Positions 11,068-20,313 of a stretch of 31,965 nt of DNA are shown here, one piece after another. The stretch's first letter is position 1; each line of letters opens with the position of its first letter. The notes beneath the pieces are model-generated. The model saw nothing but the letters and a program-made list of their open reading frames with translations, made no database searches and had not been told where the DNA came from. The DNA is from Thamnocephalis sphaerospora (taxonomy: Eukaryota; Zoopagomycota; Zoopagomycetes; Zoopagales; Sigmoideomycetaceae), in NCBI GenBank assembly GCA_003614735.1, contig KZ992551.1:1-31965 (forward strand), read 5' to 3'. A program made the translations under genes and the position numbers.

Positions 11068-12794
11068 ATGCCGAAATGTAGCACTACGTTCTCTACCACA
11101 TTTACCGCCGTTCACAGCCTTAGTTTTGGGCCAATGCAGCACCAGAGAATGCCACGCGTGGAGTTTTGCTACGACATTGCCTGCCCCTGGGCCTATGTCG
11201 CGTCGCGTCGTGTCGAGGCACTGGCTGCTCGCACGAATGCCGAACTGGTCTGTAAGTTGTCTGCCAGCTACCACTACTGTCGCGATTCTCCAGCTCACCG
11301 CGCTATTTGCTGCGACCAAAGGGAAACCGGTCCTTTTGTCGGCGCTCCTAGAGTCGCCCGCGGTACCGGCGGCTTCAAAGGGCGCGAGGCTGAAGCAGGC
11401 TGTACGTGACCGCGACCTTAAACTGGCCGTGGAGCGACACGCCGTGCCGTTTCGTCGCCATCCACGTCACCCACTGCGCACCGAAGCTGGTAAGCTGTTT
11501 GCCCATGTGGAGGTGCATACACGCGTCCACTAACGCACGCATTCTAGCGCTGCGGCTGATTTGGTCGGTGCCCGAATCGCATCGCGCCGTACTTTCGTGT
11601 GCCATCTTCAGGGCCTACTGGGTCGAGAATCTGGATGTGGATCGCGTCAGCGTGCTTCTCTTGGTGGCACGGTCGATTGGTCTGAAGGAGGTGAACGAGG
11701 CGATGCTCCAGGATCCAGAGGCCCGACGTCAGTTGCACGATGCCACCCAAACTTGCATAGATCGTGGCGCGCCAGGTGTGCCCAATTTCTGGATAGCCGG
11801 CTCGGATGATGGCAAGGGCGAGCTGTACTGGGGCCAGGATCAGCTGCACTTTGTGGAGGCGCAGCTGCTTTCCTTTCAGTACGGCGGCGAATGGCGTGCA
11901 GTACCCAATTTGCTGAGCTTGCAGCATCGACTAAGACCGGGTCGGCCATCGCAGCATGCAACCACGCTGCGCTTTTGGTTTGACTTTGGCAGCTATTGGT
12001 CTTTTCTCGGATGGCAGCAAGTCGAACGTATTCTTGCCGAGGCAGGACCCAAATGTCTGCTTGAGCCAAAGCCTCTTCTCCTTGGACCTTTGTTTCGCGA
12101 GTAAGTGTTGGCTGGGCAACTTTAAGCGTCACTGCGCTCAATTGCCCTTGCGTTGCTACTCGCCCTTGTGTCCGTGCAGAATCAGCGATGGTACCTCACC
12201 GATCATGGGCTTGCCGCCGCGCTCTCAAAAGTACATGTGGTACGCAGCGGGCAGCACTGCAACCTTACCCTGTGTATTGCTGCTAATGCGCTGCCCTGCG
12301 TGTGGGCAGGGAGAACGGCCGTACTTGGCAGCGATGGATAAACATTACCACGGGTAAAAACACCAGTACCATCTGGCCGTCAAACTTTCCACTACGCACG
12401 GTCACTGCACTTCGCGTCGCAATACTTGAACCTAGAACCATTACGCCTATTTGTAAGCAACGAGCGGTGTCATGTATCCGGAAATAAGCTTACCTAGGTA
12501 TCTGTGTGTACAGTCGAGGCAGCTTGGCTAAAGGATGTTGACATTGGCGACTCGGAGCAGCTTGTCAAAGTCTTGAACGCAGCAGGATTTGACGGGGCGG
12601 CACTCTTGCGCGATGCAAGCATTAATCGCAATGGATGCAAAGAGCAACTAAGTCAGCATTACTCGGAAGCTATTAGTCTTGGCATCTTTGGCGCTCCCAC
12701 ATTCCAAGTTAACAACGGGCATATCATCTTTGGGTTAGTGCACACGATCAGCGCTGCAGAGCTGGCGCTGGGCGCTAACGTGCGGCGAGAATAG
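11068..12794 (+). CDS. Tandem kappa-class GST / HCCA-isomerase-like protein (two DsbA-type domains)
   Basis: Exons 11068-about 11247, 11294-11489, 11548-12100, 12180-12239, 12310-12452 and 12514-12794, about 470 aa; single-domain members have about 200-230. Domain 1 starts MPRVEFCYDIACPWAYVASR and ends with GVPNFWIAGSDD and YWGQDQLHFVEA. Domain 2 starts LRFWFDFGS and ends with GIFGAPTFQVN and IIFG, so a complete thioredoxin-fold unit is repeated. In kappa GSTs a Ser near the N-terminus activates glutathione; here domain 1 has Cys at that place (CPW) and domain 2 keeps Ser but loses the following Pro (SYW). The ATG at 11149 is an alternative start; the extra 27 residues lack a clear targeting signal. 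The first junction is unresolved: the perfect GTAAGT donor at 11252 breaks phase, while GTCTGT at 11248 keeps it but drops family residues. Substrate unknown; role in thiol or aromatic detoxification is inferred. Confidence 0.85.
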
Positions 12795-13056
12795 ACAGGA
12801 TCGCTTGGATGTGGTGCAGGACATGCTGGCTGGATGGCGCTCCTCGCTTATTCCTCTCGCCGATGGCGAAAGGCCCGTTCACCGCATCGCATTCATGTAA
12901 ATGTGCGGCGAGCACATTGGCTGGACCGCTTCATTTGGTTAGACATGGTCGCTGCGCAGCCACCCAGGCTAGCACAGATCGCCAAGCGTATATATCCCGA
13001 CAGGATATTGTTTATGTGTTATGCTGCTACTCAATATACCACTGTGCTTGCCGGTG

Positions 13057-14173
13057 CTATTCCGAAGCGAGTCGAAGGAGACGTACGTTTGGCCGACGCA
13101 TTGCCTCGATTAGTTCCGCGTTGGTGCGATCATTGCCTTCTGCGCGTGCCAGTGCTTCCTCGGCGCTATTGACTGCGTGAAAATACGACACTTGTTAGTT
13201 GGACAAACATTGGACTGGCACCACCGGTAACCTACCAATGCCGGCTTCTTGATGACGCCGCACGAGACGATCGCGTGCGACTGACCAGTCTTCCACGTCG
13301 ACCAGCCACAGCGCGTCGTAAGCCACCGACGACCAGGGCTGCCGGTCAAGGGCTAAATAAAGTCCCTCTACCACCACCAGCCGATGGCTTGGTGCGTGTC
13401 AGTGTGCGCTGGCCATCAGCTGGGCGTGATTGGCCAACCTACCTGGGAAGAATGGTGATGCTGCCAGGCACCGGATCACCCACTGCATGATCAAAGCCTG
13501 GCCACGCTATCGCGGAAGAGGATCTGCCGGCGGGGCCAGAAGCAGCAGTGACAGGGTGCTGTTCGCCACGTTTGACGCGAGCAGCCATGTCTACAAAGCC
13601 TGTAAACACGGCAAAGAATTCATCAACGAGGCTAGTATAAGCTCGCATTGCTGAACTGCTGTCACGCACCCTGCACATCAAAAGTCCAGTCTGCCCCGCG
13701 TCGCTCAAAAGCCAGCGCAGGATCCTACACCAGCGCATTCTCAAGCTAGTCAGCCCACTGCATGGCTATGGGCGTCGCGTTATCTTATCGTCACTGCACA
13801 CACACACACACACACCGGCATCGCAGCAAGCTCCGCCTTGGTAAGATGGAATCCGTCCATGGGAGCTACCACGGCCGTTGCAGGTCCTAGCCGTGCATCA
13901 ATCTCCGCGACCAGTCTTTTCGCTAGCCAGCTCTTTCCGGCACCCGGTACACCTATGCGTGGCGTGCGGGGTACCTGTCCGTGAGCGGTAAGAAGCTTTG
14001 GCGCCGCCCGTCGCTGCACACCTGCTATACCAAGCAAAAAGCGCTCCTCTGGCGGTAATCTAGCACCACCGTCGGATTAGCGCATACTGACCTGCACTGT
14101 CATTTGGCGTCGCTTACGTTGCGATCTGCGGCACAAGTTCGTCGGCCAGATTGCCCACCGTCACGGCGTCCAT
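13057..14173 (-). CDS. Yfh7/YggC-type P-loop kinase (uridine kinase / phosphoribulokinase superfamily)
   Basis: Seven exons read from the right: 14118-14173, 14022-14059, 13816-13952, 13670-13724, 13443-13599, 13236-13387, 13057-13172. All phases agree, giving 236 aa. Features in order: Walker A GVPGAGKS at 32-39; VVAPMDGFHLTK (the conserved MDGFH strand-loop); DPALAFERRGADWTFDV, the RRGAxxTFD signature; FDHAVGDPVPG; VVVEGLYLAL, the Walker-B-like VEG; and RLVRRHQEAGI, the lid region. These match ATP-dependent kinases of the Yfh7/YggC group, whose substrate is not firmly known. An ATG at 14203 would add 10 residues; I prefer 14173 because related proteins have a short N-terminal helix before the P-loop. 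The intron after residue AAMP begins with a (GT)n run that doubles as the donor. It lies tail-to-tail with the GST-like gene, 262 bp away. Confidence 0.88.
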
Positions 14174-14201
14174 GACGCGGTACAGGGGGGCGTCAAGTGG
14201 C

Positions 14202-14968
14202 ATGGGAACAGCGGTATTTGCAGCGAGCGGCGGACAAGCAAAGGAAACAACGTCAGCGTGTGGCGTCCAATGGTCAGCACTCCACCGTGACTGCCTAAAA
14301 AGGTACGTGTATAGCACGAGAGGCACATTTTTTAATTGCTTTTAGCCGATCCAGCGGCAGCGCCAGTGATACGTTATCGCTGTACCGCCGCGCTGTACGG
14401 ACATTATGTGGGCGGACGAGCAAAACCGACGCAAAACGGCAGCAGCGGCGGACAGGGACGCGGGGAACGTTCGCAAAGATGCAAAGTGGCTGCCAAATGG
14501 GAAGCAAAAACGACAGCAGCGGCAGCGATAATAGCGGCGGCAGCGGCGACGGCATCGACAGATGGAAACAGAAAGAGGAAACAGATGCAACGGCAAGGAT
14601 TGTCGCCGGTGCAAAACGCCGGTAATAGCGACAATGGCAACTGAAGCGACCACAAAGACTGGCGCGACCGCTCGCAATGTAGAACGTGGAGACTATATGC
14701 AAGGTCTGAGAGAGCCGTGACGGCCACAGAGTAGCACGCATCACGGTCGCAGGAGAACGTAGCGGCATACATCGGGTCCCATCGACCAAGCGGGAGCATC
14801 GCCGTAGAGGACGAGCTGCGCGCGCTGTGTCGATCAGACGCGCCAGTAAGCGAGGGGGATGCATCAGAGAACGAGGAGGACAGCGGTCAGCGTGTCCGCA
14901 CACAAGCACGCCACAGTACTTTTAGCGGCGAACACAAAGACCGCATGTGCCAAACAGTACACATCTAG
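14202..14968 (+). CDS. Hypothetical protein, low-complexity with an acidic C-terminus; exon structure partly unresolved
   Basis: Exon 1 14202-14302 and exon 2 14346 to at least 14590 join in phase across a 43-nt intron (GTACGT...TTTTAG). A last exon (from about 14733, stop TAG 14966-14968) has a convincing acidic reading: VEDELRALCRSDA, then SEGDASENEEDSG, then HSTFSGEHKDRM. The middle is polar and Ser/Gly/Asp-rich (SSGSDNSGGSGDG) after a basic patch (KRQQRR). The obvious GTAATA donor at 14622 does not match the last exon's phase; a GTCGCC donor near 14600 would. I do not recognise the family. The first ATG lies only 28 bp from the divergent kinase start, which is unusually tight, so the true start may be further in (for example the ATG near 14495). 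Confidence 0.45.
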
Positions 14969-15090
14969 GAGAAATTGGTGGAGGGGTCATACGTCCCGGT
15001 GAAAGGAGGGCTGGCAGGCATGCAAGTAATGAAGAGAGCAAAGCGATGTGGACATGAGCACAAGGAGCCACGGCAGGGGTGGCGGTGGTC

Positions 15091-16355
15091 CTACAGAGTG
15101 AACTTTACGGAGGGTGAGCCGCACGTCGAGCCCAGCATGGAGCTTAGAATGGCAGCCCGGTGTGCTGCAAGCGGCGAGTTTGGTCGGCTGCTTGGCGACG
15201 GCTGCTTGCGGCTGGAGCGCAGCAAAGGAGCCGCCGTGTCGGCCGTCAGGCTCGGTCGACGAGACGACGACAGCGACGACAGCGGCCGGTTGGGCGCAGC
15301 TAGGGGCACAAGCGCCGGCGCACGCTCGATATGGACCTACACAGCAATAAGGTACGAGGTCACCGTTAGATGGCGTGTACAATAGCTAATGGCACTGCTC
15401 ATATGTAACCTACCATGCGCGTTGATGTGGAACCGCTGTACTCGCGCGCCAGCACGATTTGTGTAATATCCGAAAGCGGCGTGCGCTTGGAGCGTGGCGT
15501 CGATTTGCCCACGCCTTTGGAGGTTGGCGAGCGCCGCCGCAACGGGTTCGCAATGCTCGAAGAAGGGGTGGATGTGGACGGACTAGCCATGGCGCCGACA
15601 CGGATGCCACTCAGCTTGGCAGGCGCAGAACGCATCGGCGACCGAACGTTGCTGGCTGAGGCAGGGACTCGTCGGCGGGGTGTACCTGGCGATGTTTGCG
15701 AGGCTACTTTAGGCGAGGTAGGGAAAGACGGCGGGAAAGAGCTTTGTGGTGCCGTGCCAAAGATTTTGGCATCAAAAGAAGAAGGCGGGATCGCTGCCTC
15801 TTCGGGCTGCTCCGGAATGCTCGCCACGCTGACGCGATGCGACTTTAACGCGGCATTTTCATCATAACCTGCACCGCGCTTGGGCACCGACACGTCCGAG
15901 AGCGAGGCCAGCGAGACGGTGGACACGCTGCGACTGCGATCGTGAACGCCTCTCATCGTGCCGGCACGCTTAAGTGCCGGACTTCGCATCACCGTCGGCT
16001 TGGTAGGGGTGCGAACGCGATTGGCAGCCATGGTCGGGCTGTTTGGCACGTTCTCCTTGTCGGCGGCAGCAGCGGCGAGAAGCAGCGTAGGCAGCGCCGG
16101 CGAGGACAGGGAGCGCAGGCCACGTCGTGCTGCAAGACCTAACCTGGCTGGCTTGATCGACGGCTGCACAGGGGCGGTACGATCTGCAGGCGTGCTGCTA
16201 GCTGCATGCTTGGTGGTGACCGTTGAGACGGATGTGCTGCGCGCGTGGCCTGTGGTGGGACGGCGGCGCAGCAGCGACAGAAAACTGCTGCAGCGCGCGC
16301 CCACCGTCGTGGCCGTAATAACCGTGGTGGCCGGCGGCGGGGCGGATGTGACCAT
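15091..16355 (-). CDS. Ser/Pro-rich basic protein with KEN box and D-box-like motif
   Basis: Two exons, 15414-16355 and 15091-15336, joined in phase across a 77-nt intron, 395 aa. It is predicted disordered, rich in Ser, Pro, Ala and Arg, with many S/T-P sites (NSPTMA, RTPTKPTVMRSPALKR, TSPGTPRRR, RRSPTSK). Two APC/C degron-like motifs are visible: a KEN box at 100-102 (ADKENVPNSP) and R-T-P-L-S-D-I-T-Q at 291-299, which fits R-x-x-L-x-D-I. There is no folded domain. Such composition is typical of cell-cycle proteins phosphorylated by CDKs and destroyed at mitotic exit, which is inference here. The ATG at 16355 is the first in this frame, but the frame is open for at least 24 codons upstream (RKANEEASRRI), so an upstream exon is possible. 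The C-terminus is SPSVKFTL. Confidence 0.72.
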
Positions 16356-17162
16356 GATGCGACGACTTGCTTCCTCGTTCGCCTTGCGGTCGAGGAGGAG
16401 AGCGGCGCGTATGCGTGCGTACGTGCGTATGTACGTGCGTGCGTGCGTGTGTAGTGGTGGCGTAACCTGTGCGTTTTGATGGACGATACACAGGCAAAGA
16501 GGTTCGTTCTCCGCTTAGCTAAAAAGGCGAATGGGCGCGGTCGCCGGCCACTCGCTCCAACGCGCCACAGGTGTGCTGGCGGTAGGACGACGCGCACCAA
16601 GCAGGTAGGCCACGCAAAGGTGCAAGATCAATGAGGGCGCTTGGACAGCGTCAAGCAGAGCAGGCAGCAGCGGGCGTGGACGTGGGTAGGCGTAGGTCGT
16701 GGGTCGTGAAAGGTAGAGATGTGTGTGTGGTGGTGGTGGTTCGTTGGCCAGAGAGGACTCGGAGCAGAAAGAAAACTCGGCCTGGTTCGCAGGTCAAAGA
16801 GAGAGAGAGAGAGCGGCACACTTACGCACACGCACAGCACGCGAGTTGACCTTCCGGTGCAAGCAGTGCGCGTATGGCCAGCACGTGGTTTGCCGTAAGC
16901 AAATCAAAGCAGCGTGCAGACGGAAAATAGTGTGCGGCGAGTCCGCGTAGAAAAGGAAGACGTACAAGGAGTGCGCGCAAGGGGAGCGTATGCGCGCAAA
17001 ACGTAGCAGGCGCCGCACTGTGAGCCGTGATGAGCGCGCGCCACAGTCTGGTACGGGCACACACACACACGCTTATGCGCAGACTATATGCGCCCAACGC
17101 GTTGGTATATGCGCACGACAGCGGTCCGTGGCGAGCCGCTGCAAGCCAAGGCAACAGACACG

Positions 17163-17214
17163 GCAACAACAACAACGACGACGACGAAGGCGACGACGAC
17201 GACACAACAACAAC
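17163..17214. repeat. CAA/CGA trinucleotide tract
   Basis: Consecutive CAA, then CGA triplets with one interruption, then CAA again. No coding frame around it is convincing. Confidence 0.8.
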
Positions 17215-17290
17215 GGTGGCGAAAAGTAAAGGCCGGGTAGCGGACAGCGATGAACAGGGCAGAAAGGTGTGTCTGCGTATGCGTGTAGGC

Positions 17291-17321
<31 letters not shown>

Positions 17322-17333
17322 GCGTGTGTGTGT
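17291..17333. repeat. (TG)n microsatellite
   Basis: An almost pure TG run of about 43 nt with two TGCG interruptions. Confidence 0.9.
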
Positions 17334-17452
17334 GGGCAAGCAGGCGGAACAGACGCTGGCGGCCAAAGTGGGATGTGGCTGGCCCGAGGTGGCGCTTTTG
17401 AAGCGCACCCAAGACACGGGCAAGCCTTTTTCGCACCTGAAGAGGCCGATCA

Positions 17453-18218
17453 CTACCGTAACGCCGCCCGAGAGTCGTAGGACATCGAGACGAAAAGGCA
17501 GGCGCCATGCACGATTACGACGATGACGACGGCCGTTTCGGTCACCGTCGTGGCCAGCTTGCGCCAGTCGTTGTGTGAGATGCACGCGCGAGCTACGAAT
17601 ATTAACAGGGGCAGCGCTCGAATGAACACAAGATCACGACGCGTCATTGGCCCTCAACCCCTGCTCATTTTCCCCGCCGCGTGGTCAGACGCGCCCAAGT
17701 AATACAGCGCCAGCGCATACAGCTGCAAACACAGTGTTTATTGCCTCCCAACGCAGCCCCACACAAGAAGCGACCGCTTGAGGCAGGCGCGATGGGACTG
17801 CTGGCCACCGGTAGCGGCGGCAGCGGCGGTAGCGGCGGCGGTAGCGTCAGCAACCAGAGATCGACTAATCCGCCAACAGCAGGCGCTATCACACTGGTGT
17901 GCGTGCCAGCGTGGTACGGCCTGTGGTCGCGATACACGGCGCGTGCAGCTTCACATCGCGCCGGCGGTTCCTCTCGGACAGACGAATGAAGTCGGCCGCA
18001 ACGGCAGCAGCACCCTCAGCTGTGTGACGCAACTATCGCACGGAAAAGACAATGGCGCCCATGTGATGGCGTAGCGACCGTCGCCATCGGCACTCACGCT
18101 GGCGCCAGACACGCCACCAACCAGACCGTGCTACGCCGATTATTCCGAGTGACGCTGCCGTGTCCAAGCGGCGGCTAGTGAACGCGCGTGGTCGGGTTGC
18201 GACGTAGCTCAGCGGCAC
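17453..18218 (-). CDS. Possible small membrane protein downstream of the AN1 gene
   Basis: Three segments keep phase: 18098-18218 (ATG at 18218), 17895-18019 and 17654-17722, ending in TGA, 104 aa. The middle exon reads naturally (AADFIRLSERNRRRDVKLHA, then ATTGRTTLARTP) and the last is hydrophobic (LYALALYYLGASDHAAGK). Alternatively a weak GTTGAG donor just before that stop joins, also in phase, to an exon ending at 17453 that carries NDWRKLATTVTETAVVIVVI, a probable membrane segment. I do not recognise the family. The first exon overlaps the end of the upstream AN1 zinc-finger gene by 44 bp on the same strand, which is odd and makes exon 1 doubtful. Confidence 0.38.
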
Positions 18219-18877
18219 GCGCTAGGCGCTCACGCTGTCGCGCCTGGGCATTGCACTGGTGCTGCTCCGGAAACCGATGTCTATCCGAGTAGGTGAGCGC
18301 GTGGTTGCACAGTACAGCGATAGCCGCGGCCAGAATCACTTACTCCAAGCATAACGTGATGCGGCACTGTGCGCACACCAGAGAGGGCTGGGCAGCCGTG
18401 CAGAGCCGCCGACAACCAGACGCCTCGCATCGTTTGCGCGTATCAACGGCTGTCCGCGGTGCTCGCGCCACCAAAGAAGACGCGCCATCCCTTGCGATTG
18501 CTGCTTTGCCGCTGCATCCTGCACGACGATGCTGGTCCATCTGCGGCCGGCCGTAAGCACATCATACTCGTCGACGCGGCGCCTGCAGCCACGTACCGCT
18601 GTGTTTACACTTTGTCCAGACGCCACCGACACCGGCAGGTTACACACAGAGCAGGTCGGCACTCGACGATCTGCCGGACCGGAACAGTGTGCGTGCCAGC
18701 GTGCGTCGCGATGCGTGGCGCAATACCAGTTGTTGCAATAGCTGCATTGAAAAGGCAGATAATCTACAGCACACCAGAGATGGTCAGCAGCGGCACGCAA
18801 CAGCTCATCTGACCTGCATTACCCTGGCGACGGCAATCTGCCCGTGTGCACTGTCGGCCTAGGTCGTAGAATTCCAT
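18175..18877 (-). CDS. ZFAND2-type protein with two AN1 zinc fingers
   Basis: Four exons read from the right: 18823-18877, 18597-18763, 18344-18540, 18175-18280; all in phase, 174 aa. AN1 finger 1 (residues about 10-45) shows C10, C15, C25, C28, C33, H36, H42, C45, with LPFQCSYCNNWYC at its core and one extra residue before the last Cys. A conserved linker follows (VPTCSVCNLPVSV, then MDQHRRAGC). Finger 2 reads CEASGC, VCAQCRITLC, HRFPEQHQC. The layout matches ZFAND2/AIRAP-type proteins, which bind the proteasome or ER protein-quality-control machinery under proteotoxic stress. The tail after finger 2 is short and basic, with no UIM or CAAX box, so it resembles ZFAND2A more than ZFAND2B. Confidence 0.9.
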
Positions 18878-19091
18878 GGCTGCAGTCGGTGCGTAAGAGG
18901 GTGAGGAGGTACTGACAGTGCGAAGCGGCGTGACTGCTTCTGGTCCAGCGCTAGATGAACGAAATGCAAAAAGAAGCAGAAAGGTGTTTACGTACTATGC
19001 TGCATGCCGCTGCAGCCATTGTTTTATAGTTGCTTCAAGGAAAAGTACGCCAAATTTACCGCGTCCGCTGACTCAGCGGAACTGGAAGCTG

Positions 19092-19906
19092 CTAGAAAGC
19101 GCGCGCAACTCGACCCGTAACCAGGAAGCAGCGCACACGCATACAATCGCCCGCGTCACTTTCCGGCAGGCTACGCGGCTGGTGCTCAAGACTCGGCACC
19201 GGCACGGAAAAGGCGGGGCGCCAGCTGACTTGCTCCAGGCCAGCCGCAGTAAACCAGGCCACCGCTTCGGCGGGCGTGCAGGCCTTATGCCAACAGCTAC
19301 GAGCGCGAGTGGCCTCGGGAACTGCAGCAGCCAGATGCTCGGTCGTGGCATCACGCCATATATCCACCATGGCCACATAGCCGCCCGGCTGTAGGTGCTG
19401 CATCTGCCACCGCGTAGCGGCTACCGGGGCCGCGAGATGATGGTAGACCAGGGCAGACACGGCAGCGTCACAGCACGGCAACGCTTGTATCAATGTCAGG
19501 TCTACATCAACATCATTGACGATCTGCTCTGGTGAATGCACGGCATCGTCGGCGCCATCTGCCGTCTCGCTGACTGGCACTGCCCGCAACGCCACCAAAA
19601 GCTCATCCGATGTTAGGCCTTGGTCGTCTGCACGCTGCTGGAGACGCTCTACCGCTCGGCGCGAGCGATCCACGGCCACAAGCTGCCGCACCTTGGGTAA
19701 AAGTTGCTGCGTCAGCTGACCTGTTCATGCAGTATGCGTCATGAATCTAAGCGGCCAATGTGCTATTGCGGCGTAGGCTTACCAGCCCCAAAGCCCAGCT
19801 CCAACACGGCCGACGTGTCGACATCCAATGATAGCACATCGGCGAATAGTGTGGCGGCCTGTCGTGCAACAGCGCGACGAAATGCAGGCGCGTGGCTGTC
19901 CGACAT
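19092..19906 (-). CDS. Class I SAM-dependent methyltransferase
   Basis: Two exons, 19783-19906 and 19092-19720, joined in phase across a 62-nt intron, 250 aa. SAM-binding motif I is VLELGFGAGG, split by the intron after Gly-Ala. It is followed by the acidic end of strand 2 (LVAVDRSRRAV), a motif-IV-like stretch (DAAVSALVYHHL) and the post-motif LQPGGYVAMVD. The N-terminus is short (MSDSHAPAFRRAVARQAATL), typical of methyltransferase type 11/12 proteins. Substrate cannot be told. There is no targeting signal. The gene lies between the AN1 gene and the large coiled-coil gene, all on the - strand. Confidence 0.88.
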
Positions 19907-20313
19907 GGAAACACAGGCTGACTGCCAACAAAGCTTGGTTTATGGAAAAAGGAAACGCGGCTGAAAAAAGGGACGGAAAACAGCGGTTGAAGAAAGGAAG
20001 GAAACAGGAAAGAGGCGGCACGATGACGAGTGCGCGAGAGGTGGGTGCGCGGCAAATAAACAGACGGCAAACTGTATGTGGCGGTAGGTGGGACCAAGAA
20101 GAGCGCAGGCAAACATGATGTAGCAAAGCGCTAGTAAACGAAACAGTGGCAACGACAACGGCGGTAATGGCAGCGACAACGGCAACGGTAACGATCGCCT
20201 AAATGGCGGTATGGTGGGATACAGGCAAGCAAGAGTGGCACAGAATGCGTGTGTGCGTGTGGATAAATGTATAGAAAGATGTGAGCAAGAGCAGTCAGCA
20301 GCATGCGGTGCAA
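19907..20313. promoter_or_regulatory. Promoter/UTR region with a strong purine-pyrimidine strand bias
   Basis: 407 bp between the methyltransferase start and the coiled-coil stop, both on -. From about 19937 to 20040 the + strand is almost pure purine runs (GGAAAC, GAAAAAAGG, AAGAAAGGAAGG), so the strand sense for the methyltransferase is C/T-rich just upstream of its ATG. CT-rich blocks near transcription starts are common in fungi. No gene is seen. Confidence 0.5.

Larger units (their letters stand above)
16356..17452. other. Low-complexity region upstream of the KEN-box gene
   Basis: About 1.1 kb without a supportable gene. It contains several simple repeats: a TGCG/TACG-type tract (16405-16452), a GA run (about 16797-16813), CAA/CGA triplets (17163-17214) and a long TG tract (17291-17333). 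The open frames here translate to poly-Thr/His, poly-Val or poly-Ser and have no motif. It probably holds the 5' UTR and promoter of the - strand gene ending at 16355, perhaps with an upstream exon. Confidence 0.5.

Noticed and set aside
14336-14644. 102-codon + frame with poly-Ala
   Set aside because: The phase imposed by the upstream exon (14202-14302) selects a different frame of the same stretch.
17291-17333. Tandem repeats considered as CRISPR or telomeric arrays
   Set aside because: Plain dinucleotide and trinucleotide microsatellites in a eukaryotic genome, with no spacers and no telomere unit.
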